Virus record (IMG/VR): IMGVR_UViG_3300044997_000886
Span: 1-51,093 of that record
Direction: 5' to 3' (one strand)
DNA length: 51,093 bases
DNA from: a virus
In this document: positions 41,926-51,093 of the stretch, piece by piece
How the letters are laid out: every line of letters starts with the position of its first letter
Numbering within the stretch: position 1 is the stretch's first letter
Made by a program: the position numbers and the translations under genes
Notes under the pieces: generated by a model
Databases searched by the model: none
Told to the model about the DNA's origin: nothing
The model's input: the letters and a program-made list of their open reading frames with translations, nothing else

Positions 41926-43541
41926 ATAACACTTCTTACAATTCTATTATGTTTTTGGTTAACTTTTTTACTCGTATATGTTGAATTTATATCCGCTTGA
42001 AGTAAAGAAGCTGAATTACCAAAATTTATATTCTCACCTCTAATTACTTCTGTTCTTGCTAAATTATTTGTGCATGCTGTTTTTATTGTATTTCTAAAAC
42101 TTTTAATACTAGATTCTGCTAACGCTTCTTTACCTTTTTCTACTAGTCCATTAGCTCTTATAGATAGTATTGGCAAAGTTGAAATATCAGGATTTAATAT
42201 GATATAATATCCATTTTCTAAACAATTAGGTCTTGGATAATATATTTCTATTGGAGGATTGTAATTTATACTAAAACTATTAGATATAAAATTTGTAAAA
42301 GCAGATATTCCATCATCAAACGAAGCAGAAATTTCAAGTGTCCCATTTGGAAGACTTCTTCTAACAGATAAACTATTAGATTTAGATCTTAAAATATATG
42401 TATTTCCGACAACAGTTGATGCCCAAGTCGAATATGCTGTATTAACTATACTATATAAATAAGCTTCCATATTTGCAATTCCTGCTAAAAATGCATCTAA
42501 AGATATATTTCTTTGTTTCAAGTTTCCTTTCACAATAACTGGGCCAGCAATGTTTATTGTTGTTTTTGAGTATATTTTATCATATTGAAATGATAATCTA
42601 TAATCAAAGTAAGGTTGAGTAATTGTATTATTTGTATAAACAAAATCAAAATCTAATTTTCCTCTATCAGTATTTATATTAAAACTATCTGGAATAGTAT
42701 TTGCGGTCCCAAGCACAGTTTCTGCTTTTGTTTTTAGATCGTTTGTATTAATTAATGTCGCTAATTCTGTTAGCGACGTAGCATTTGGATAAAAATGTTT
42801 AGGATAATCTATAGATCCTTTAACAGACGCTGTAGCAAAATCGTCTCTTGCTCCAGATCTAAAATCAATAGAATATTGAGCAACACCTGTGATACCGTTT
42901 AAATCATTTAAATTAGAATCAAATACATAATCTGCTTTTATTCCGTATACTCCATTAATACGATCTATACTTTCTGTTCGATTTTTTAAACAAAAATTAC
43001 TAGAAACATTTGTATTAAATTGAGTTAAACTTGATATATTATATTTTGTTATTCCTTCCAAACCTTGCACAAATGTTTTTGCTGCGTTTAATGCTGCTGT
43101 AGATTTATTAATTCCTCTTGCAGAAACATTCTGAGAAACAGAAAAAATACCATTAGAATTTTCAGTTATATTTATTTCATTAACAGGATCTAATACTCCA
43201 CTATTTATATTATTAAATTGATCTCCATAAGATAATAATGATACAGAAAAATTTAATATGTTTTGATATTTTGATTGTTCAAAATTAATATTATTAACTC
43301 TACAATAGCCAAAAGATAAATCGTCTACTTGTAAGGTCTTAAAGTCTTGACCAAATGTATTTATTAGGCTTGTTTGTTTAGAAGTAATTTGAGAATAATT
43401 ACCAGTAATATTACCTTGTAATGTTATATTTCTTTGATTAATCCATTTTCTATTTACATATACCATATTTTCATCTAACAAAAGATATGGATTATCTATT
43501 TCAATGCTGTTAAAAGTTGTGCTATTGTAACTAACATTCAT
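41922..43541 (-). CDS. Tail structural protein, paralogous module to neighbour
   Basis: A 539-residue beta-rich protein with an N-terminal MNVSYNSTTFNS. It contains a module (INITENSNGIFSVSQNVSARG, then AALNAAKTFVQGLEGI) that matches in layout the modules of the next gene upstream (HEFTVSLDKSENR, NVNENGVFTIIG). No known Pfam domain is recognised. It lacks cytoplasmic enzyme motifs and is rich in Asn, Ser and Thr. It overlaps both neighbours by 4 nt (ATGA). A GGAAG sequence precedes its start. It is probably a component of the tail tube, tail tip or baseplate. Confidence 0.6.
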   Translation of the reverse strand: MNVSYNSTTFNSIEIDNPYLLLDENMVYVNRKWINQRNITLQGNITGNYSQITSKQTSLINTFGQDFKTLQVDDLSFGYCRVNNINFEQSKYQNILNFSVSLLSYGDQFNNINSGVLDPVNEINITENSNGIFSVSQNVSARGINKSTAALNAAKTFVQGLEGITKYNISSLTQFNTNVSSNFCLKNRTESIDRINGVYGIKADYVFDSNLNDLNGITGVAQYSIDFRSGARDDFATASVKGSIDYPKHFYPNATSLTELATLINTNDLKTKAETVLGTANTIPDSFNINTDRGKLDFDFVYTNNTITQPYFDYRLSFQYDKIYSKTTINIAGPVIVKGNLKQRNISLDAFLAGIANMEAYLYSIVNTAYSTWASTVVGNTYILRSKSNSLSVRRSLPNGTLEISASFDDGISAFTNFISNSFSINYNPPIEIYYPRPNCLENGYYIILNPDISTLPILSIRANGLVEKGKEALAESSIKSFRNTIKTACTNNLARTEVIRGENINFGNSASLLQADINSTYTSKKVNQKHNRIVRSVI

Positions 43542-45274
43542 AAATCGCTTCCATATTTATCCGCTTTTGCTACAAATGCATCAGATAACGTTAAATTAAC
43601 ATTTCTGTCTGAATCAGCAGTATAAGAGCATGCTTCTACAAAATTATCTGGTAAAGCATTTCCTTGTTTAGAATAACTAAAACTCGTCATTCTTTTTGCT
43701 GCAGCAAATTCATTAACAAGATAATTAAACTTAGCAGTGCTAATTAAATTAGTAATTGTATCGCTTATTGTATTTTCATTTGATTCTCTTTTAGCGACAG
43801 CTTTTATATCTAAACTAACTCTTCCCATATTAGATTGATCTCCAGCATATAAATAAATACCTTTTGTGTCAAATGGAGCAATATTTGGTATACGATACTC
43901 TTGATACATATGATTTGCTTTATCTGCGCCAATTTGATAAGCTATTTTTGTAAAATGCGGATTATTAGTTAAAATTGTTGCATCATCAGTATAGTTTATT
44001 GTATAATTTAAAGATTTAAAATGTTTACCAAAATCCATAGATCTTCCTAACTCTTTTAATGTAGAAGAAAAATTTAAAGAAGAATAAAAATTAGAACATC
44101 TTGTAGCAGATTCTTCCATAAGAGTTTGACCGAGATTTACTATATTTGAAGTAGTATAAGAATCTGATTTTTTACCAATAATTGTAAAAACTCCATTTTC
44201 ATTTACATTGACAACTCTATTCTCAGATTTATCCAAAGATACTGTAAATTCATGAGATCCATAAATATTTGATTTTTGATATAAATAAGCATTATTTGCA
44301 AATGTAACACTATACTGTATTTCTCCCGCAAGATTATTTATTGTTTTACTAGAAATAAGCGGAATTGAATTTAAAGATTCATAATTTGCACCAAGAATAC
44401 TTAAATTTCCTACGATATTAGTGAATAATGTATTGCATCTAGCATATGCTCCGCCTTGCACAGTATTTGATGCAGAATTTATATATGACGAAAATGGTGT
44501 AGTTTTAATTTTTATAATACCGTTTTCGCTCGCAGCAACTATACCGTTTTGATCTATTGAAATTGAGTTTTTGTATTCATGAGTATAATCTGTTTGTACA
44601 TTATTAAGAACTTCAAATCTTTTTGTGAATGTGCATGTTTTATTAATTAAATTAAATGTTTCTGTAAAATATTTTTTGCCCGCAGTATTATAAGTTGTTG
44701 AAATTGTTGGGTCTGAAAAAAGTGGAAATGGTAACGTTGCAGAGAAAATTTGATTTGCTAAAGTTTTAGCTAAAGTTATAGCATCAGTAGAATGATCTAT
44801 ATATGTTACTGTTAATGTATGATCATAATTATAATTATTATTTGGTGCAACAGTAAAATTAAATGTTTCAGATATATTATCTATTAATTTGGCTGATCCC
44901 ATAGTAGCAAGACCAGCATAATTAGGATCGCTCGTTATATTGCTTAAATCACCATCCTCATAAACAGAAAAATTAATATTGTAAACGCCACGTTTGATAT
45001 GATCTCCTTGAGGTATACTGAGGTTTGTAATTCTACCATCTCCAAGAGATACGCCATTAACACTAACAGTATCTAAAGTGTCAGTATTATAATATCCTGT
45101 TACAGTAGCTTTTAAAGGAAAATTTAATATATCGTCATTATTAACATGCTGGCCGCTATGGAAAACTCCTTCTATAGCATAATTTTTTACGCTTCTATAC
45201 CTTGAGACTTCGCCAAGAAATTGATTTTCTCTATTATATGTTAAGGACAAAACATTATTTAATGATATGTTCAT
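43538..45274 (-). CDS. Tail structural protein with internally repeated module
   Basis: A 578-residue protein directly downstream of the tape measure; its start codon overlaps the tape-measure stop (TAATG). The middle contains two related ~130-residue modules, one beginning HEYKNSISIDQNGIVAASENG and one HEFTVSLDKSENRVVNVNENG, each ending in a beta strand (IQYSVTFANN; LNYTINYTDD) of the same register. The order tape measure followed by this type of protein suggests a distal tail or baseplate protein. No family name can be given. Coupled translation with the tape measure supports a joint assembly role. Confidence 0.6.
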   Translation of the reverse strand: MNISLNNVLSLTYNRENQFLGEVSRYRSVKNYAIEGVFHSGQHVNNDDILNFPLKATVTGYYNTDTLDTVSVNGVSLGDGRITNLSIPQGDHIKRGVYNINFSVYEDGDLSNITSDPNYAGLATMGSAKLIDNISETFNFTVAPNNNYNYDHTLTVTYIDHSTDAITLAKTLANQIFSATLPFPLFSDPTISTTYNTAGKKYFTETFNLINKTCTFTKRFEVLNNVQTDYTHEYKNSISIDQNGIVAASENGIIKIKTTPFSSYINSASNTVQGGAYARCNTLFTNIVGNLSILGANYESLNSIPLISSKTINNLAGEIQYSVTFANNAYLYQKSNIYGSHEFTVSLDKSENRVVNVNENGVFTIIGKKSDSYTTSNIVNLGQTLMEESATRCSNFYSSLNFSSTLKELGRSMDFGKHFKSLNYTINYTDDATILTNNPHFTKIAYQIGADKANHMYQEYRIPNIAPFDTKGIYLYAGDQSNMGRVSLDIKAVAKRESNENTISDTITNLISTAKFNYLVNEFAAAKRMTSFSYSKQGNALPDNFVEACSYTADSDRNVNLTLSDAFVAKADKYGSDL

Positions 45275-48200
45275 TACGCTTTGAGCGCTCCCAATCTTTT
45301 ACTTATTTCCCCCGGCAATATTTGATTTACAACATCTTTAATTGCTTGGACTGTTTTTGTTGATGTTTCACTTGGGATTTGATCTATAGAACCTTGTACA
45401 TTAATATTTATATCAACTGGAGGTATTTCGAGCTTTGGAATTTCTATACTTCCTTCACTTTCTATCTTTGCGTCAGATTCTTCTTTTTGTTCTTTGGCTT
45501 CTTTTTGAGCTTCTGTATTAGCATTAATTTGAGCTGATAAATTTTCTAAAGAAGCTTTCATGTCTGCTTGTGCTTTTAATTCTTCTTGTTTTTGCCTAGA
45601 GGTTTCTCTTTTATTTTCAGTTAATTTTGCAGTGCCTTGCATTTGATTTTGCTTAGTTTCTTCTGATGCATCTCCTAGACCATATTTTTTATCTAAATAT
45701 TTTCCGCCCGCTTCATTTCTTCTTGATTGCTCTTCTCTATTTCCATCAGGAACATAAGAGTCTGTTTCTCTATCATATTTTAAACGCTCTCCAGTATCTG
45801 CGTCTAATGTCATTTCTGCGCCACTCATACTTCCATAAGCGGTTATTACATTTCTTTTTCTTGGGGGCTGAGTAGCTTGTGGCGTTAATGGCCCATCAGG
45901 AACATAAGAGTCTGTTTCTCTATCATATTTTAAACGCTCTCCAGTATCTGCGTCTAATGTTATTTCTGCGCCACTCATACTTCCATAAGCGGTTATTACA
46001 TTTCTTTTTCTTGGGGGCTGAGTAGCTTGTGGCGTTAATGGCCCAGCAGGTTGTTCTGCTGGAGGATTTCTTAAAAAGTCTTCTATAGTATTAACTGGCG
46101 CGCCCATGTCTATTGTTGTTGATGGAACTGGCGGAACGGGTTGAGGGAAAACTGGAGGCAATGTATATGGCGCAGGTTGGGTAGGCATACCAATCATTGT
46201 GTTATCAACTATTTGGGTTGGCATAACAGGTTGTGGCTGCATAGCTTGAGCTTCGGCTTGTAGTTTTTGTTGATTTTTTAAATTTTGTATGTAAGTATCT
46301 AATCCTCCCACAAAAGCTCCTTCTCTTTGTTCTTTACCTTTCTTTGCGTAAGCATCTTCTAATTCAGTTAATAGATCTTTTCCGCTAAAGCTTGTTCCAG
46401 CTGTAATTTTTGCGCCAAGCTCTTTATCAGTTCTTAATTGAGTGATTAGATCTGAAGTTGAATTAATATTTGCATTTTCTTGAACAGCTTTCTCAATAAT
46501 AGAAGGTATTTCTTCAGATTTTGACTTAGCTTGCGCTCCTTCCCTCTGCGCAGTCACTACTCTCGGAATTCCTCCTAAGGGCTGGGGGGCTAAGCCTAAT
46601 AAACTTAAAGTAAATTTTTCATCTGCTTTTGCTTTAAGTAAAGATTGTCCGGAAGCTTTTAATGCTTCTTTTGAAGCCGCTGTTTTTTCTGCAGCTTGCT
46701 TTGCTTCGATTTCTTTTTGAACTTGTTTGGTCCTTTCTTCTGCGTCTTTTTTGGCTTGTTCTGCGGCTTTTTCTTGTTCTTTTAATTCTGCAAAAGCTGC
46801 TTTAATTGCATCAACATTTGCTTGACTTGCTGCAGCGGCCGCTTCTCGAATAGCTTTGTCTACAGTTGAGGCTAAATTATCTTTATCTTTATCTGGATCT
46901 TTAATTGCATCTACAATTTTTTGAACACCTTTATCATATTCATCATTATTTAGAGGTTCAGTTTTTAATTTTTCTCTTACTATTCTTTCTGATGCTCTTT
47001 TTCTTTCTTCTGGATCCATTTTTTGTTTTTCTATTTCTGCTAATTTCGTTACCTCGGTTTCTCTTTCTTGGATTATACTTTCTAACGCTTGATCATTTTT
47101 CTTTATTGCATCAAGATTTTCACCGTTAATATTTAAACTTTTATATATTTCGTCACGTTCTTTTCTTCGGCTTTCAATTAAATCTTGACTTGCTTGTTGA
47201 GCTTTATCAAGTTCTCCTAATTCTTTTTTAAGCACTTCTTCTCTATCGCTTAACTTTTTCTTTTCTTCGTCAGACATATCTCGTGTGTCTTTTGCTTGTA
47301 TGTCCTGAAGTTCATATTTTTTAGCTCTTCTTTCTCTTTCAATTTCTGCGTCTTTAACAAAAGCTTGTTGAATGCCTTCGTTTGCTTCATTAAGTTGGGC
47401 CAAACCTTCTCCGCCAATTCCTGCTTGGGCATATCTCGTCTTTCTTTCGTCTTGTAATGTTTGCATATTTGTGTCGATGGCTTCAATACGAGTTCTTTTA
47501 AATGTCGCAGCAGCCTCATATTTTTGCGTTTGTTGTTGCGCCATAGCCTCAGATATAACTCTAGTTTCTCCTCTAGTAGCCTCTATACCAAAGTATTCTT
47601 TATCAATTTCTGCTTTATCTGCAACAGTTTGTCCATATTTAATTGGAAATTGTCTCCCTTCCGGTGCTTCTGGATTTTCAAGAAACTTTTCAAAATATTC
47701 ATAAGCTTTCATATATCTTTCCATTAAATCTTTGTCTTTTTCTGGATTTGTAAAAGATTCGTATCCTCCAACAGCTTTTAAATCTTTTTGAATTTGAGCT
47801 TGTTGTTGCGCGTATTTAAGTGCTAATTTGTTTAATTCTGTTTGTTTTTTTGCTTCGTCTGCAATTTTATCTAATTTTGCATTTGTTTCTCTTGTGCCTT
47901 TTTCGTTATCTTTTCTTAATTTTTCTAATTCATCTTTATTAATATTTTGAGATTTTAATATTTCTTCTATTTCTCTTCCAAGAACATCAGGCGTTACAGT
48001 TTTCTCGTTAAAATCTTTTCTTAATTTTTCTATTACTGCAATTTGCGCTTCTGGCGAAATTTGAGTTCCGCCCTGTTCACGATTTGTATTCATTAATTCT
48101 TGTAGCCTATCTGTTAAAGCTTTATTTCCTTCTTCTAAAGCTTGTTCAGTTGAATTTATTCTTTCTTTTTCTATTTTTACCATCTCTTTAAGATATTCGC

Positions 48201-51093
48201 CTTGAGCTTGATCTTCTGCGCCTTGAAATTGTTTATTAATATCTATTCTAGATTCAAAATCTTTTTGTAGAATTTCTCTTCTATTTTCTCTTTGATTTTG
48301 GGCTCTTGCCCTATTTCGAACAAGATCATCGAGTATTGTTTTACTTAAATCTGCTATTTTGGCTTTACTTTGCGCTATAGCTTTGTTTAAAGCTCTTATT
48401 TTATCTTGCTCTTCTTTTCGTACTCTTGATAATTCTTCATTTAATTCAGTTAAATTTTTTATATCATTTGCAGAAGAAATTAATACTGCTCTTAATCCGG
48501 CAAAATCACTTTCGCTTAATTGACTTAAGGCTCCTCCAAGTTCTTCTGACATTTCGTAACTTTCCATCATTGTATTAATAAGATCTTGTTGACTTTTAGA
48601 AACAAGATCGCCTGACGCAGCTAATTTTAATAAATTATCCCTTCCAATATCTCCTGTTACATCTGCCCCTAAACGACGAGTCTCTCCCGGTTTATTTAAT
48701 ACATTTCGTCCCATACCAAATAACATTCTTCCTAACCCTTGAGATTCGTCTATTTTCTTCTGTAAACCAGTTGCAGCCAAGAGAGCTTTTTCTTTTTCTA
48801 ATTGTTGTTGCCTAATTTGAGCAATTTTATTTTGTAGTTCTGTCGAATCTTGTATTGCTAATATCTCTGCTCTATATTTTTCTGGAAGCTCAAAAGCAAT
48901 TTCTGCTAATTCTTTATTTAATTTTATAATATTTTGAGTTATCTGATCTTGGTTTCCTTCTGTATTTGCAATTGCATCATTTAATTTATTATAAGTTTCT
49001 AGATATCTTGATGTAGAGTCTGCAAATTTTTGATTCTCTTCTTTTACATTTTCTAAAGCAGCTTCTAATTCTGGAGCTTTTGATTTTAAGGTTTTAATTA
49101 TGCCATTAGCAGCAATACCTATTCCTGCAATCGCACCAATAATCAAACCTGCTTTGCCGGGAATAATCCCAGCTAAAGTTGCAAAAGCAGAAGCTCCACT
49201 AGTTATTGAATTAATATAATTCTTCGCTTTAGGATTAAATTCGCCAGTAAATTGCTCTACAACTCCACCTAAAGTAGAAAAAGCAAAAGAAGCTAATAAA
49301 GCATTTTGCTGAAATTTTTCTAACGAAGATTGAGTGGTTTTTGTGTCAATATCAAGATCTAATCTCTGAAATCTTCCTCCAGCTTTGCCTAAAGCGAAAT
49401 TAGGTATATGCCCTGTCCACCTCATATCTGGCATACCAGCCATTCTTGCATCACTTAATGATTTAAATCTTTTTATGCCTTCTGCAGCAGTTCCGCTTGG
49501 CTCGTCTCTTTTATTAATAACTGCTTCGCCATATGGATTTAAACGATTTTTTAATCTTCTATCTCTTACTAATTTAATTTGGCTTTTAGGAAGCTTTGTT
49601 GCAGACTGTTCTCTTTCTAAAGCTTCTTTTCTTGCTTCATCCATGTCGTCTTCAAAACTAGGAATAAAACCTCTAAATTTAGTTGGTACTTTTTTACCAT
49701 ATTTTTCTAAAATTTTCTTAAGTAATGATGGTTCTTTAGCTAAAACTTTACTTGGTAGTCTTCCATCTAATGCTGCTTGTTGACTAATTTTTGCTTCTAC
49801 AGCTTTAATATTTTTTAATCCAAATAAATCTTCAAATCCTAGAAATGCAGAAGCGGGATCAAAATCAAATGGTGCATTAGGATCATTACTTGGAATTCGA
49901 TCTATATCACTTTCTTTATATATCGCAGCTCTTACAGATTTTTCAAATAAAGATCCTTTTACATCTCCGCCTAATTTATTTACAAATGGGGCAATTGCTA
50001 CATCTTTACCTAAAAGATTTCTACCAATATTTCTTGCAAACTCTGTTAGTCCTGCACCAATATTCGCTTCCAGTAAATCATCAAATTCATTTTCTGCTTC
50101 TTTTATATTTCCTTGTTTTAATGGAAACGCGCTTCTTTGTCTTAAAGATACAGATACGCCCGAGCCTCTTGGCAATACTCCTCTTAAAGACGGAATATCC
50201 GCCGCACCTTGCGAATAAGGAAGTTTATTATCTCCGCCGCCTTTTGCAATTAAAACTGCGTATTTTGAACTTACTGTAGGATCTAGTTCGTTTAGATTAA
50301 TATTTACGGGAGGTTGTGTATCTTTTTGGAAGCTAGGTATAAATCCTTTTGAATATTCTTCTTTCATATCCATTTCTGCGCGAACAGCAGAAAATATATC
50401 CTTATATTCGTATAATGATTTTCTATATCTTTCTTTTTGTTTATCGTATCTATCTTTTAAATCTGAAAATTCTTCTTCTAATTTATCTTGCACAAATTGT
50501 TTACCAGAGAACTCTTCTGAAATTGCTAAAGCTGTTTTAAGTTCTCTAAGTCCTTGTATTGAATTCTTTAATGCATCTAAACGCATTTTAGAATTATTAG
50601 GATCAAATTTATTTATTGGTATATTTTTAACCGAACTTAAAGTATCAATTTGATTGACTAATTGATCTGCTGAAAGTTTCTTAGGATTTTTAAAATTAGG
50701 TATAAATCCACCATTAAAACCTAATAATTTTTGTTGTTTAGGATTTAATATCCCATATTTTTCTCCCGGATTTTTGGGTCTTGTTTCATCTGGTAAACCC
50801 ATCTTTTTATATATGTCTCCGGCTGGGACTTTAATTTCTTGATCATTTACATAAACCATTTCACCATTTAAATTTGTAAGAAATGGTCTTGCTTTATTTT
50901 TTTCTGTACCAGAATAGTCTCTTGATCTTTTGATTCCCTCTAATTCTTCAGTTAAAGAATAGTTTGGAATATACCCTTCAGACCTAGTCGTTACTGGTAA
51001 TCCTTTTGTTTCTCCTTTTCTAGAAACTCTTACTCCTGAACCATAAAGAGTTTTTGATAAAGTTGCTGCAATTGCTGCTTGTTGATTTAGTGC
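45274..51093 (-). CDS. Tape measure-like protein (5' end outside window)
   Basis: The frame is open on to the window edge: 78 codons precede the Met at 50859, so at least 1939 residues are coded here and the true start is outside. The N-terminal part has repeated G(F/Y/H)IP(N/S)(F/Y) motifs and a PD-(D/E)XK-like segment. A hydrophobic helix region (residues ~545-585 from that Met: FATLAGIIPGKAGLIIGAIAG) is followed by about 950 residues of charged coiled coil. A proline-rich part (PVFPQPVPPVPS) and a 50-residue tandem repeat come before a C-terminal IPPVDININVQGS. Hydrophobic helices plus long coiled coil in a tail operon define a tape measure, which sets tail length and can exit through the membrane on infection. 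Confidence 0.8.
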   Translation of the reverse strand, partial: ALNQQAAIAATLSKTLYGSGVRVSRKGETKGLPVTTRSEGYIPNYSLTEELEGIKRSRDYSGTEKNKARPFLTNLNGEMVYVNDQEIKVPAGDIYKKMGLPDETRPKNPGEKYGILNPKQQKLLGFNGGFIPNFKNPKKLSADQLVNQIDTLSSVKNIPINKFDPNNSKMRLDALKNSIQGLRELKTALAISEEFSGKQFVQDKLEEEFSDLKDRYDKQKERYRKSLYEYKDIFSAVRAEMDMKEEYSKGFIPSFQKDTQPPVNINLNELDPTVSSKYAVLIAKGGGDNKLPYSQGAADIPSLRGVLPRGSGVSVSLRQRSAFPLKQGNIKEAENEFDDLLEANIGAGLTEFARNIGRNLLGKDVAIAPFVNKLGGDVKGSLFEKSVRAAIYKESDIDRIPSNDPNAPFDFDPASAFLGFEDLFGLKNIKAVEAKISQQAALDGRLPSKVLAKEPSLLKKILEKYGKKVPTKFRGFIPSFEDDMDEARKEALEREQSATKLPKSQIKLVRDRRLKNRLNPYGEAVINKRDEPSGTAAEGIKRFKSLSDARMAGMPDMRWTGHIPNFALGKAGGRFQRLDLDIDTKTTQSSLEKFQQNALLASFAFSTLGGVVEQFTGEFNPKAKNYINSITSGASAFATLAGIIPGKAGLIIGAIAGIGIAANGIIKTLKSKAPELEAALENVKEENQKFADSTSRYLETYNKLNDAIANTEGNQDQITQNIIKLNKELAEIAFELPEKYRAEILAIQDSTELQNKIAQIRQQQLEKEKALLAATGLQKKIDESQGLGRMLFGMGRNVLNKPGETRRLGADVTGDIGRDNLLKLAASGDLVSKSQQDLINTMMESYEMSEELGGALSQLSESDFAGLRAVLISSANDIKNLTELNEELSRVRKEEQDKIRALNKAIAQSKAKIADLSKTILDDLVRNRARAQNQRENRREILQKDFESRIDINKQFQGAEDQAQGEYLKEMVKIEKERINSTEQALEEGNKALTDRLQELMNTNREQGGTQISPEAQIAVIEKLRKDFNEKTVTPDVLGREIEEILKSQNINKDELEKLRKDNEKGTRETNAKLDKIADEAKKQTELNKLALKYAQQQAQIQKDLKAVGGYESFTNPEKDKDLMERYMKAYEYFEKFLENPEAPEGRQFPIKYGQTVADKAEIDKEYFGIEATRGETRVISEAMAQQQTQKYEAAATFKRTRIEAIDTNMQTLQDERKTRYAQAGIGGEGLAQLNEANEGIQQAFVKDAEIERERRAKKYELQDIQAKDTRDMSDEEKKKLSDREEVLKKELGELDKAQQASQDLIESRRKERDEIYKSLNINGENLDAIKKNDQALESIIQERETEVTKLAEIEKQKMDPEERKRASERIVREKLKTEPLNNDEYDKGVQKIVDAIKDPDKDKDNLASTVDKAIREAAAAASQANVDAIKAAFAELKEQEKAAEQAKKDAEERTKQVQKEIEAKQAAEKTAASKEALKASGQSLLKAKADEKFTLSLLGLAPQPLGGIPRVVTAQREGAQAKSKSEEIPSIIEKAVQENANINSTSDLITQLRTDKELGAKITAGTSFSGKDLLTELEDAYAKKGKEQREGAFVGGLDTYIQNLKNQQKLQAEAQAMQPQPVMPTQIVDNTMIGMPTQPAPYTLPPVFPQPVPPVPSTTIDMGAPVNTIEDFLRNPPAEQPAGPLTPQATQPPRKRNVITAYGSMSGAEITLDADTGERLKYDRETDSYVPDGPLTPQATQPPRKRNVITAYGSMSGAEMTLDADTGERLKYDRETDSYVPDGNREEQSRRNEAGGKYLDKKYGLGDASEETKQNQMQGTAKLTENKRETSRQKQEELKAQADMKASLENLSAQINANTEAQKEAKEQKEESDAKIESEGSIEIPKLEIPPVDININVQGSIDQIPSETSTKTVQAIKDVVNQILPGEISKRLGALKA
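45743..46042 (-). repeat. Perfect-length tandem duplication, 2 x 150 bp
   Basis: Copies at 45743-45892 and 45893-46042 differ at one base (45811 c versus 45961 t), changing Met to Ile. Each codes for 50 residues including RKRNVITAYGSMSGAE, so the protein frame is kept. This is a recent duplication or a slipped-strand event. Confidence 0.95.
49396..50976 (-). repeat. G-(F/Y/H)-I-P-(N/S)-(F/Y) motif repeats in tape-measure N-terminus
   Basis: Five spaced copies: GYIPNY (50959-50976), GFIPNF (50692-50709), GFIPSF (50329-50346), GFIPSF (49654-49671) and GHIPNF (49396-49413). Most are followed by a short run of charged residues. The gaps between them (28-270 residues) could each hold a module. 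More copies may occur upstream outside the window. Confidence 0.75.

Noticed and set aside
47250-47727. Genes antisense to or inside the tape measure
   Set aside because: Low-complexity complements of coiled-coil coding sequence, no ribosome sites, no coherent product.
1-51093. Stop-codon reassignment
   Set aside because: TAA, TAG and TGA all end genes at expected places, often in tight overlaps with the next start.
1-51093. tRNA genes or insertion sequences
   Set aside because: Intergenic gaps are at most about 46 nt, and no transposase or terminal inverted repeat was seen.

Overview
The window is part of a tailed bacteriophage genome. It is visibly AT-rich, uses the standard genetic code, and packs genes end to end with many 4-nt ATGA overlaps. 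No stretch over 300 bases lacks a gene, and no tRNA, rRNA, insertion sequence or CRISPR array was seen. A phage is indicated by a replication block (RecA-like recombinase, DnaB-type helicase, TOPRIM primase, ThyX, Pol III alpha-type polymerase) next to a structural block with a tape-measure-like protein and very large tail proteins. The RNA polymerase signals look like host sigma70-type promoters. The host cannot be named from this sequence.

Layout: (1) Positions 1-7301, plus strand, hold a sugar and glycan cassette: a cut GT9 glycosyltransferase end, a GT-A glycosyltransferase, a DUF5672 protein, a methyltransferase, an SDR epimerase, a DegT-family enzyme whose PLP lysine is replaced by histidine (ColD/RfbH type), GDP-mannose 4,6-dehydratase, a GT92-like enzyme and three small unknowns. 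GMD plus a ColD-like enzyme are the first two steps toward a GDP-3,6-dideoxyhexose. (2) Positions 7314-17471, plus strand, hold the replication and recombination genes. The replicase is divided: a PHP-like protein, a DEDDh proofreading exonuclease and an 867-residue Pol III alpha core are separate consecutive genes, with two tiny ORFs between exonuclease and core. (3) Positions 17484-22118, plus strand, hold a possible ssDNA-binding protein, a multidomain GT4 / zinc ribbon / DUF4214 / half-GT9 protein followed by the other GT9 half, and two small unknown genes.

(4) Positions 22149-51093, minus strand, hold tail genes in the order (transcription direction) tape measure (start outside the window), two related tail proteins, a LamG-like fibre protein, a probable baseplate or hub protein, a 3874-codon giant tail protein carrying a delta-60/DUF5122 repeat region and a seven-blade RCC1-like propeller, and two fibre/adhesin proteins with related C-termini. 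The two blocks converge at about 22.12-22.15 kb.

Regulation: five plus-strand gene groups are preceded by nearly the same promoter, TTGAC(A/C/T) or TTGATT, 17 nt, then TATCAT or a close variant, with the -10 box ending only 6-10 nt before the start codon. Transcripts would therefore begin at or almost at the start codon, suggesting leaderless early/middle mRNAs. Two further sites are weaker. The minus-strand block shows ordinary Shine-Dalgarno sites and a few TATAAATA-like boxes.
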